From: a virus
Strand: one strand, 5' to 3'
DNA length: 21,663 nucleotides
Virus record (IMG/VR): IMGVR_UViG_3300042540_000763
Coordinates: 1-21,663 of that record
The stretch's first letter is position 1, and every line of letters starts with the position of its first letter. The position numbers and the translations under genes are program-made. Shown here in pieces: positions 1 to 5,910 of this stretch. The notes under the pieces were generated by a model. It did no database searches. It was not told the origin of the DNA and saw only the letters and a program-made list of their open reading frames with translations.

Positions 1-1
1 G

Positions 2-130
2 GTGACGTTCCCAATGGTGCGGCTTTACCCCTTTCCCTGCCGCCTGCAAATCGTGAACAACGCGGGCGTCAGCACGGCGGCAAGCGGGAATGAGCTTTAC
101 GTTCGCCCGTATAATGAAGATGTGACCTAA
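2..130 (+). CDS. C-terminal end of a phage structural protein (5' truncated)
   Basis: Reading from base 2 gives 42 codons without a stop, ending in TAA at 128-130, and this stop overlaps the ATG of the next gene (TAATG). The visible tail (…GNELYVRPYNEDVT) is rich in beta-forming residues and has no motif I can name. Its place immediately before a lectin gene and two genes before the head-tail connector suggests a capsid or capsid-decoration protein, but that is inference from gene order only. The start lies outside the window. Confidence 0.6.
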   Translation: MTFPMVRLYPFPCRLQIVNNAGVSTAASGNELYVRPYNEDVT

Positions 131-972
131 TGCCGCGCGGGGTTTCGCCGCTGGACGAGGCGCGGTTGCAGGGGCGGCTGTGGACGCCTGATACAGTTAG
201 GCCGCGCCTTTGGTTCGATGCTGCAGATATTGCGACCATAAGCAACGCCACGGGCGTTAGCGAGTGGCGTGACAAGAGCGGAAGGGGCCTGCATCTGTCG
301 CAGGCGACTGGCGGCGATCAGCCGCTTTTTGTTGCAAATCAGCAGAACGGGCTCTCAATTATCCGTAATGTGTCCGCAGACACTTTGTCCCGTTCGAGTG
401 TCCCGATTTTCAACAATGTGGGACAAGGCTGGATTTTCCTTGTCGTCAGGTGGCCTACCGCAGCAGATGCGACGACCGGACACCCTGTAGTCTTATTCGG
501 AACGGGCTCAGGCGCGACCAGAGCCAATATCACCGCGTTTCCGACCAACGGCACAAATACCCTAGCCATCAGTGGCAGGCGGTTAGATACCGACGGCTTT
601 CGGCAGTTTACCACCTCGACAACACGAGCGTCTGTCCAAGACAGATTTATCATTCAGACGGCGCATTTTAATTGGGCTGCCGGTCAGGCTAACCACTGGA
701 CGAACGGAACGCAGGATTTAACAGCAGGAGCTTTCCTGACAGCAGGCAACACGTCGCCGACAGACAGTTTTTCAATCAGCGCACTCGGCCTTGCGTCTTT
801 TTCGTTTTTTACGCCTAACGGCACAGAGATTGCCGAGTATTTGGTGTTTGAGAATAACCTGCCAGCGAACCGGCAAGTCATTGAGGGCTATCTGGCCTGG
901 AAGTGGGGTCTGCGAAGCGACCTGCCCGCCGCGCACCCGTTCAAGAACCGTCCGCCGCTGATCGGAGACTGA
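130..972 (+). CDS. LamG/ConA-like lectin domain protein, phage structural
   Basis: This 280-residue protein has the layout of phage LamG/concanavalin-A-like proteins. An entry segment (RLWFDAAD near residue 26, then EWRDKSGRG near 45) leads into a beta-sandwich, and it closes with IAEYLVFENNLPANRQ followed by a GYLAWKWGL…LPAAHPF motif around residues 233-272. That ending is characteristic of the family. Such domains bind sugars or proteins on surfaces. The ATG overlaps the preceding TAA, so translation is probably coupled. It lies upstream of the connector gene rather than with the tail-tip genes, so it may decorate the head. Its base composition is lower in GC than its neighbours (line 361-420 counts 29/60), which suits an exchanged module. 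Family assignment is fairly sure; attachment site on the virion is inference. Confidence 0.75.
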   Translation: MPRGVSPLDEARLQGRLWTPDTVRPRLWFDAADIATISNATGVSEWRDKSGRGLHLSQATGGDQPLFVANQQNGLSIIRNVSADTLSRSSVPIFNNVGQGWIFLVVRWPTAADATTGHPVVLFGTGSGATRANITAFPTNGTNTLAISGRRLDTDGFRQFTTSTTRASVQDRFIIQTAHFNWAAGQANHWTNGTQDLTAGAFLTAGNTSPTDSFSISALGLASFSFFTPNGTEIAEYLVFENNLPANRQVIEGYLAWKWGLRSDLPAAHPFKNRPPLIGD

Positions 973-973
973 T

Positions 974-1783
974 ATGGCCTTGCGCGTTCGTGTCCCGCGC
1001 ATCGCCTCTCTTGCTGGCGGCGCAGCTACAGCACTGGGCGCAACGCTTACGGCCAATGCCAGCCTTATCGCCGGGCAGGCTACGGGCGCCGCTCAAGCCG
1101 ATGGAGGGACGCTTACCGCCAATGCCAGCCTAATCGCTGGCGCAGCCTCTGGCGCGGCTCTGGCAGGCGGCCAAACGCTATCTGTCACCGCGTCATTTAT
1201 CGCGGGCACGGCAAGCGCTGGCACCGTTGTAAGCGCGCCGGGCGTCACACTATCCGCCACCGCGTCTTTGAATGCTGGCGCTGCTACTGGCGCTGCAACC
1301 GTTGCTGGTGTTGCGATAACCGCAACCGCTTCGCTTATCGCGGGCGCTGCTACCGGGGCGGCTGTATCAGGCGGCGTCACGCTTTCGGCAACTGCCTCGC
1401 TTATCGCGGGCGGCGCTTCAACTGCGCCGATGGCAAACGGCGTTACGCTTTCGGCTACCGTTTCTTTCTCTCCCGGCTCTGCGATTGGCCAGGGCATCGC
1501 ACAAGGCTTTATTCTCTCTGCCGGATCGGTTTTCGATCCAGGCGCGGCAATCGGTGGCGCGTCTGCAACGGCGGCGGGCGCTGTGTGGCAGGCAGCGGCG
1601 GCAATCCTGCCTGGTGCGGCCAGCGTCGGCGCGCAAGGGCCTAGCGTCACGCTAACCAGCGTGGCGACCTTCACGCCCGGAACCACTCGGGTTCGAGTTT
1701 ATGCCATGCCGCGCGGCGCTTTCACGCCAGCCGCGTCGCGCGGCGCGCTTACCGGCGCCATACCAAGAACCGATTTCGATTGA
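974..1783 (+). CDS. Ala/Gly-rich 22-residue repeat protein, probable structural protein
   Basis: A 269-residue protein whose residues 22-243 are about ten tandem copies of a 22-residue unit with consensus GVTLSATASLIAGAATGAA followed by three variable residues. Copies 1-6 are close to consensus, the last four degenerate, and one copy has a two-residue insertion (residues 66-89). Alternating small and hydrophobic residues ending in a turn at AG look like repeated beta strands, for example a solenoid or trimeric fibre shaft; this is inference. The short C-terminal segment (VRVYAMPRGAFTPAA…) is outside the repeat. The ATG lies one base after the stop of the lectin gene, so the two are surely co-expressed and may form one appendage. 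I do not recognise a named family. Confidence 0.7.
   Translation: MALRVRVPRIASLAGGAATALGATLTANASLIAGQATGAAQADGGTLTANASLIAGAASGAALAGGQTLSVTASFIAGTASAGTVVSAPGVTLSATASLNAGAATGAATVAGVAITATASLIAGAATGAAVSGGVTLSATASLIAGGASTAPMANGVTLSATVSFSPGSAIGQGIAQGFILSAGSVFDPGAAIGGASATAAGAVWQAAAAILPGAASVGAQGPSVTLTSVATFTPGTTRVRVYAMPRGAFTPAASRGALTGAIPRTDFD
1037..1702 (+). repeat. Ten tandem 66-bp coding repeats
   Basis: The DNA repeats with a 66-bp period inside the repeat protein. Units begin at residues 22, 44, 66, 90, 112, 134, 156, 178, 200 and 222 of the protein. Blocks such as cgcttatcgcgggcg recur almost exactly in several units, whereas the third-base positions differ elsewhere. The array is therefore old enough to have diverged, with some copies perhaps homogenised recently. 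Confidence 0.8.
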
Positions 1784-1790
1784 GGCGCGC

Positions 1791-2381
1791 ATGATCATCG
1801 TCACAACCCCGCCCGCCACGAACATGCTGACTGTGCTGGCCACGGCGGCGCGCGAATTGGCAATCTCGGACGCGACCACGGGCTTGCAGGAACTCATCGG
1901 CCAGGCGTCGGACGTATGCGCGCGGTATTGCGGGCGACCGGAAGGCTTTGGTCGCGCAACCGTGCGGCAGACGGAGCGCAGCGTTGATCTGCCGTGCATC
2001 ATTCTCGACCGGGACATTGCACCGGCCATCACGTCAGTCATTGAAGATGGCACCACGCTTGCCGCGACTGACTACGAACTCGACGGCTCCCTGCTTTACC
2101 GCCTCTCGGGCGACTATCGCATTCAATGGCGCGCGGCGGTGGTGCAGGTCACCTATGCGGCAGGCTACACGCTCTTGACCGATCTGCCGCAAGACATTGA
2201 ACGTGCCTGCCTTATCGTCTTGCAGGCCATCCATTCCAGCCGGGGCCGTGATCCGCACATTCGCAGCGAGAGCGCCGATGGCGTGGGCACGGTATCTTAT
2301 CTCGACCCTCGCTCAAACTCGGACGCGCTGCCAGCGCAGGCCATCACGCTCTTGCAGCCGTGGCGGAAAATGAGCGCATGA
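1791..2381 (+). CDS. Head-tail connector protein, gp6-like
   Basis: This 196-residue protein resembles the gp6-like head-tail connector (adaptor) family, which forms a ring below the portal. Visible features are an N-terminal helical part (residues about 15-45, LQELIGQASDVCARYCGR), a central beta part (PAITSVIEDGTTLAATDYEL, VQVTYAAGYTL) and a helical C-terminal part (LPQDIERACLIVLQAIHSS). The pattern of 'VTYAAGY…LP.DI..A' is typical. I chose the ATG at 1791 rather than an upstream in-frame ATG at 1701 because GAGG (1782-1785) precedes it and the longer version would overlap the repeat gene by 80 bases. The stop overlaps the next ATG (ATGA). Placement before head-closure and terminator genes supports the call. 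Confidence 0.8.
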   Translation: MIIVTTPPATNMLTVLATAARELAISDATTGLQELIGQASDVCARYCGRPEGFGRATVRQTERSVDLPCIILDRDIAPAITSVIEDGTTLAATDYELDGSLLYRLSGDYRIQWRAAVVQVTYAAGYTLLTDLPQDIERACLIVLQAIHSSRGRDPHIRSESADGVGTVSYLDPRSNSDALPAQAITLLQPWRKMSA

Positions 2382-2701
2382 GCATCGTCAATGCCGTGCC
2401 GCGCATCTTGGAACGGTTCGGGCGTCCCGTGACGCTTAGGCGGCGCATCGGCACCGGAAGCACGTTCACCGAGGCGACGGCGAACGGCTACCTTCGGCAG
2501 TTTTCGCCAGAGGAAATCGCAGGCGGCGTGATGAACGGCGATGCGCGGCTGATTATTGACGCTGAACCGCTTTCAAACTTGGCGCCGGTCAAAGGCGATT
2601 TTGTGCTGATAGACGGGCGAAGCTGGGCAGTCCTTGGCGCCCATGCGCGCATGACCAGCGATAACCTGACTTCCTATGAACTTTGGGTGCGTGGCGGATG
2701 A
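2378..2701 (+). CDS. Head-closure / head-tail joining protein
   Basis: A 107-residue protein in the size range of head-closure proteins that join connector to tail. It has the usual small beta-barrel appearance: RPVTLRRRIGTGS near residue 15, a strand-turn region GYLRQFSPEE, then LAPVKGDFVLIDGRSWAVLG and a final SYELWVRGG strand. The segment 'V..GD.v.idGr.w.V' is common in this family. Start chosen at the ATG that overlaps the upstream stop by ATGA (2378-2381); a GTG six codons earlier is possible but less likely. The downstream gene again overlaps by ATGA, so three genes are translationally coupled. The role is supported mainly by fold-like pattern and position. Confidence 0.7.
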   Translation: MSIVNAVPRILERFGRPVTLRRRIGTGSTFTEATANGYLRQFSPEEIAGGVMNGDARLIIDAEPLSNLAPVKGDFVLIDGRSWAVLGAHARMTSDNLTSYELWVRGG

Positions 2702-3090
2702 CCCCAACACCTTGGACTGATGCGCGTGATCGGCTTGTATCCGCCGCGCTGCCATATCCTATTGAGTGGCCGAATGAGGCGTTCACCACGCCTGACCTGG
2801 CGCCTTGGCTTTCGGTGGAAGCCGATGGCGACATTCTGGAGCCAATCGAACTCGGCAACGGCGCGTGGGAAGAACGCGGGACGTTTATCGTGCATGTCAT
2901 TGTGCCGCTTGGCACGGGCAGCGCAGATGCGCGCCAGATCGCCAAAGACATAGCAAACATCTATCGCGGCGTGGTGGGTTACACCGTCTATCGCCGTGCA
3001 AGCGTCGGCTCGGGCGTTCCGTCCGAGGATGGCAAATGGTGGGTCCTCACTGTCACGATTGAGTGGGTTTACACCGACCGGCCTGCATAA
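2698..3090 (+). CDS. Tail terminator protein (DUF4128-like)
   Basis: A 130-residue protein in the slot of the tail terminator, which caps the tail tube and fixes its length with the tape measure. It matches the general pattern of DUF4128/terminator proteins: an N-terminal helix, a strand with 'WLSVEADGDILEPIELG', the phrase 'WEERGTFIVHVIVPLGTG' around residues 60-78, a helix 'DARQIAKDIANIYRG', and a last strand pair ending 'WWVLTVTIEWVYTDR'. The ATG overlaps the previous TGA (ATGA). The 3' end, including the stop codon, lies in a small hairpin. Confidence 0.72.
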   Translation: MTPTPWTDARDRLVSAALPYPIEWPNEAFTTPDLAPWLSVEADGDILEPIELGNGAWEERGTFIVHVIVPLGTGSADARQIAKDIANIYRGVVGYTVYRRASVGSGVPSEDGKWWVLTVTIEWVYTDRPA

Positions 3091-3116
3091 CGCAGGCTAT
3101 CACGCGGCCTAGCCGC
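3081..3116 (+). other. Two small hairpins ahead of the tail tube gene
   Basis: gcctgc (3081-3086) pairs with gcaggc (3092-3097) around a 5-base loop and covers the terminator gene's stop. gcggc (3104-3108) pairs with gccgc (3112-3116) around a 3-base loop. There is no T-tract, so this is not a classic terminator; RNA processing or stabilisation of the tube message is possible. Stems this short also arise by chance in GC-rich DNA. Confidence 0.3.
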
Positions 3117-3138
3117 AGAACCTGAAAAGGAATTTATC

Positions 3139-4341
3139 ATGAGCGGTTCTGTCACCGGCTATCAGGCCGGCATTGAAACGACTGAAACGACGCTATCCTA
3201 TGTGCCGGAGAGCGCATGGGGCACGGCGCCAGCGAGCGCCTTCACCGCGCTTCGCATCACCAGCGAAAGCCTATCGGGCAGCAAGGCGCGCACTCGTCCG
3301 AATGAAATCACGGGCAGCCGCCGCGTGTCGCCAGCCGTTACACAAAGCGAACAGGCCAGCGGCGCTATCAATTTCAACCTGTCCTATGGCACGTTTGATG
3401 ATTTTTTTGCGGGCGCGCTTGGTGGCGATTGGACGACGGCGCAAACCATCGCTGGCGTTGGGGCTGACATTACCGTGACCACCGGCACGAATGTTCTCTC
3501 ATCCACCACCTCCAACAAGTTTCAAAACTTGGTCGAGGGCCAGTGGATTGAATTGCGCGGCTTTACGGCTGGCAGCGGTGCGAACAATGGCTATTATCGC
3601 ATTGCCACGAAAAGCAGCAACACAAGCCTCATTCTTGCCGGGCGCCTTATCGCAAGCACCGAAACCCCGGCTGGCACGGCGGCTTCTGTCCGCAATGCCG
3701 GGATGCTTCGCAATGGCGACCTGGTGAAAAGCTACCACCTACAAAATCGCTTTGCCGCTGCGCTTTGGTTGCGCTACGCTGGCGCCATGGTGGGCTCGCT
3801 TTCGCTATCCGGCGGCACCGGCCAATTTTTTACTGGCAGCCTAAACATGGTGGCGCGTGATGAAGTGAGCGCGATTGCCGCCGCTGGTAACGGCACGGTG
3901 AACGCGGCACCCACGGGCGGATTTTTTGACAGCGTGGCCGCCTTTGGTGGCGTTCAAATTGATGACACGGCGCTTACCGCCGCCGTCAATTCCGTGTCTT
4001 TGACGGTCTCCCGCGAAGGCGCTGGCATGGATTACGGGATGGGCAGCGCCGCCGCTCAGGGCGCGCGGTGGGGCCAGGTGCAAGTGGCCGGGCAGATTGA
4101 GCTTTATTTCAAGAGCCTGACGGAATACGCGCTTTTCAAAGCCGAGACGCGCTCGCGCGTGTCTTGGCGCAAGCGTGACCCTGCCGGCAATAGCTATATT
4201 TTCACGCTGCCTGGCGCCAATCTGATGAACCCGAACATTCAGGTTGGCGGGCCAAACCAAGCCATTCTGGCGCGTTTCGACATTGAAGGCGGCAATGATC
4301 TCGCACTGCCAGCCATTCAGATTGATCGTTTCGCCGCCTAA
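3139..4341 (+). CDS. Major tail protein (tail tube)
   Basis: This 400-residue protein is the tail tube subunit that polymerises around the tape measure. The N-terminus, with 'YVPESAWGTAPASAFTALR' near residue 22, 'ITSESLSGSKARTRPNEI' and 'SGAINFNLSYGTFDDFFAGALGG', is typical of the Phage_tube_2 type. Residues about 125-185 look like an inserted beta domain ('NNGYYRIATKSSNTSLIL'). The C-terminal half has 'VSLTVSREGAGMDYGMGS' and 'YALFKAETRSRVSWRKRDPAGN'. AAGGA at 3126-3130 gives a good ribosome-binding site before the ATG. The gene is free-standing, with 48 bases before and 119 bases after, both holding hairpins, which suggests separate control of this high-copy protein. Confidence 0.87.
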   Translation: MSGSVTGYQAGIETTETTLSYVPESAWGTAPASAFTALRITSESLSGSKARTRPNEITGSRRVSPAVTQSEQASGAINFNLSYGTFDDFFAGALGGDWTTAQTIAGVGADITVTTGTNVLSSTTSNKFQNLVEGQWIELRGFTAGSGANNGYYRIATKSSNTSLILAGRLIASTETPAGTAASVRNAGMLRNGDLVKSYHLQNRFAAALWLRYAGAMVGSLSLSGGTGQFFTGSLNMVARDEVSAIAAAGNGTVNAAPTGGFFDSVAAFGGVQIDDTALTAAVNSVSLTVSREGAGMDYGMGSAAAQGARWGQVQVAGQIELYFKSLTEYALFKAETRSRVSWRKRDPAGNSYIFTLPGANLMNPNIQVGGPNQAILARFDIEGGNDLALPAIQIDRFAA

Positions 4342-4345
4342 CAAG

Positions 4346-4418
4346 ATCGCGGCGTAACTGCCGCGATGCTCCCGCGCGGAGCAGGGGCGCCCGGCACGGC
4401 GGGTCGTTGGGCGCCCCT
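4346..4418 (+). other. Three consecutive perfect hairpins after the tail tube gene
   Basis: In the 119-bp gap between tube and chaperone genes: atcgcggc (4346-4353) with gccgcgat (4360-4367), loop 6; tgctcc (4367-4372) with ggagca (4378-4383), loop 5; and aggggcgccc (4383-4392) with gggcgcccct (4409-4418), loop 16. They abut one another almost without spacer and fill most of the gap. No T-run follows, so a simple intrinsic terminator is not shown. A processing site, 3'-end stabiliser for the tube message, or leaky/Rho-assisted terminator are plausible. Confidence 0.55.
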
Positions 4419-4460
4419 ACCATCCCGCAACCCGCCAATCCCGCAAAAGGTTAACCAAAC

Positions 4461-4943
4461 ATGGCTACTAAGCTGAACATGCTCGAGCGCGACGTTGAAG
4501 CGCTTACCGATGGCGTCTGGATCAGGCCAGACGAAACGCTTGACATTGAATTGCTGGTGAAGGCGAAGGATGCCGCCTTCTTTGACGCCGAAAGCGCCGC
4601 TTACCGCAAGCTGCTGCGCCGCGCCAAAGAAGAAGGCGTGATCAAGAATAATAAGCAGGGCTTTGATGGCTTGCCGCCTTCCATGGTGCAGCGCGCGCAA
4701 GATGAACTTGTGCTTTCGCGATTGGTCCTTGGCGTCAAGAACCTGGAAGGCGACAAGGGGCCTATCTCAATTCAGGAATACCGCGAGATGGCGCTTACCG
4801 AGCGCTTCCGCCCGTTGCTGGACATGGCGCGTGAGGCGGTTGCGCTGGCCACTGAGCGTCGCGCATCTGACCGCGAGGAAGCCTTGGGAAACTCCGCACC
4901 TTCGCGGCCTATCAATTCCGATGGAGCCGCGCTGCAAGCGTAG
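4461..4943 (+). CDS. Tail assembly chaperone, G-like
   Basis: A 160-residue, mostly helical and charged protein directly between tail tube and tape measure, the fixed position of the tail assembly chaperone (lambda G analogue). It begins 'ATKLNMLERDVEALTDGVWI', then has an alternating helical region with 'FFDAESAAYRKLLRRAKEEG' and 'SIQEYREMALTERFRPLLDM'. These proteins coat the tape measure and recruit tube subunits. AAAGG about ten bases upstream of the ATG is the likely ribosome-binding site. Its last 17 codons follow a GGGAAAC slippery heptamer (4886-4892) from which a -1 shift enters a long downstream frame, as in the lambda G/GT system. Identification rests on position, composition and the shift site. 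Confidence 0.8.
   Translation: MATKLNMLERDVEALTDGVWIRPDETLDIELLVKAKDAAFFDAESAAYRKLLRRAKEEGVIKNNKQGFDGLPPSMVQRAQDELVLSRLVLGVKNLEGDKGPISIQEYREMALTERFRPLLDMAREAVALATERRASDREEALGNSAPSRPINSDGAALQA
4886..4892 (+). promoter_or_regulatory. -1 programmed frameshift slippery site GGGAAAC
   Basis: In the chaperone reading frame the bases read G-GGA-AAC, an exact X-XXY-YYZ heptamer (codons Gly-Asn). A -1 slip gives GGG-AAA and continues in a frame that is open from 4871 to the TAA at 5216-5218. Ten bases further on, cgcggc (4903-4908) can pair with gccgcg (4926-4931), a possible stimulatory stem, and a second stem gcgctt/aagcgc lies at 4949-4970. Lambda uses GGGAAAG at the same place. Confidence 0.75.
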
Positions 4944-5218
4944 CCGAAGCGCTTGGCGATGGCGAAGCGCAACCTACCCTCGGCGCTGATCTGCTTTGGC
5001 TTTGGACCGCGTGGCAGGGGCTTTCAAGTGAGCGACCTTGGATTGCCGCCGGCATGGGGCCAATGATGCCAAGCGAGACGCCATTTCGCGCCGCGCTGGC
5101 ATGGGCCGACCATCGGGGCATTTATGGCGCTGACCGTGAATTACTGCTAGATGGGCTTCGCATCATCGATGCGGAGTTTTTTGCTGTCCATGCGGAAAAG
5201 GTGAAGGCTGCCAAGTAA
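4892..5218 (+). CDS. T-like part of tail assembly chaperone, made as a -1 fusion
   Basis: This frame has no convincing start of its own. It is open from 4871, entered from the G-like gene by a -1 shift at 4886-4892, and ends at TAA 5216-5218 overlapping the next ATG. It adds 108 residues to 144 from the G-like part, giving a 252-residue GT-like product. The sequence is clearly coding: tryptophan-rich 'ADLLWLWTAWQGLSSERPW', then 'AAGMGPMMPSETPFRAALAW', and 'ADRELLLDGLRIIDAEFF'. In lambda the T domain binds tail tube subunits while G binds the tape measure; the same division is inferred here. The alternative is an independently started gene from one of the internal ATGs near 5054-5068, but those lack a clear ribosome-binding site and would discard half the conserved-looking frame. 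Confidence 0.75.
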   Translation, partial: LRTFAAYQFRWSRAASVAEALGDGEAQPTLGADLLWLWTAWQGLSSERPWIAAGMGPMMPSETPFRAALAWADHRGIYGADRELLLDGLRIIDAEFFAVHAEKVKAAK

Positions 5219-5898
5219 TGTCCTACGCGCGCCAGATTGATGTCTTTATTGATAAGAACCTGTCTGGCGCGGCGCAGTCTGCCGCATTGGCGCGTTTCGC
5301 GCGCAAAGATGTTGCGCGGCGTCAAGCGCAGGGTCGCGCGTCAAAAAATTACACCACTATCGTCGATGGCCGCAAAGGCGCAGCACCTGAAACGGTAAAG
5401 CCTGGCGGCGTTATCGTTTATCAATTCAGCCCTTTAAGAGATGCGGCTGCTTTTGCTTTTGGCTTTCTTGTCGGACGTTCTCCGGTCGGCACAGATAGTA
5501 AATCGCCGGGGCGGTATCGCAAGAGTTGGGTGATTTTTGTGAACTGGCAATTATGGCGCGGTGATCTTGCAAAAATGCCCCGCGATGCTGAAGTAATGAT
5601 TGTCAATCCCCAGCCTTACCACCGCAAGCTGGAAATGACGCGCGGCGGCACGAAGGCAACGCTCACCTATCTTTGCAAGTTGGCAGTAGAGCGGAAATAC
5701 AAAAATGTTCGCGCCAGTCATGTTTTTGTGGAACTGCCGCAAGGTCCGGCGCCCGCGCCATACACCATGAAAGGCGGCTTTGTTTCGCGCCCGCAGTTTT
5801 TTAATTCACGCGGGCGGGCGGTTAAGTTTGGTAAGCCAAAGTTTTCCAATAAGGGTGACGCCATGAATTATCCGGCTGTCATTCTGCGCGCGACTTGA
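5218..5898 (+). CDS. Unidentified minor tail protein between chaperone and tape measure
   Basis: A 226-residue basic protein whose ATG overlaps the stop of the T-like frame (TAATG), so it belongs to the tail-assembly cassette. I do not recognise the family. The central part has 'FAFGFLVGRSPVGTDSKSPG' and then 'YRKSWVIFVN', which loosely recalls the 'aPv.TG.lr.Sw' pattern of HK97 gp10-type tail proteins, although here it follows rather than precedes the tube gene. The C-terminal third is rich in Lys/Arg and aromatic residues (YHRKLEMTRGGTKATLTYL; NVRASHVFVELPQG). Codon use is less GC-rich than that of neighbours. A role in tail initiation or tube-tape joining is plausible only from position. 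Confidence 0.6.
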   Translation: MSYARQIDVFIDKNLSGAAQSAALARFARKDVARRQAQGRASKNYTTIVDGRKGAAPETVKPGGVIVYQFSPLRDAAAFAFGFLVGRSPVGTDSKSPGRYRKSWVIFVNWQLWRGDLAKMPRDAEVMIVNPQPYHRKLEMTRGGTKATLTYLCKLAVERKYKNVRASHVFVELPQGPAPAPYTMKGGFVSRPQFFNSRGRAVKFGKPKFSNKGDAMNYPAVILRAT

Positions 5899-5910
5899 AG
5901 GGGGTCTATC

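Noticed and set aside
1093-1686. 197-residue open frame on the minus strand opposite the repeat protein
   Set aside because: It mirrors the Ala/Gly repeats in antisense, is dominated by Ala/Pro/Val, and has no coupling to any minus-strand gene; a shadow of the GC-rich repeat.
4949-4970. gcgctt/aagcgc hairpin as the main frameshift stimulator
   Set aside because: It begins 57 bases after the heptamer and after the zero-frame stop, too far for a usual stimulatory stem; the 4903-4931 stem is a better candidate.
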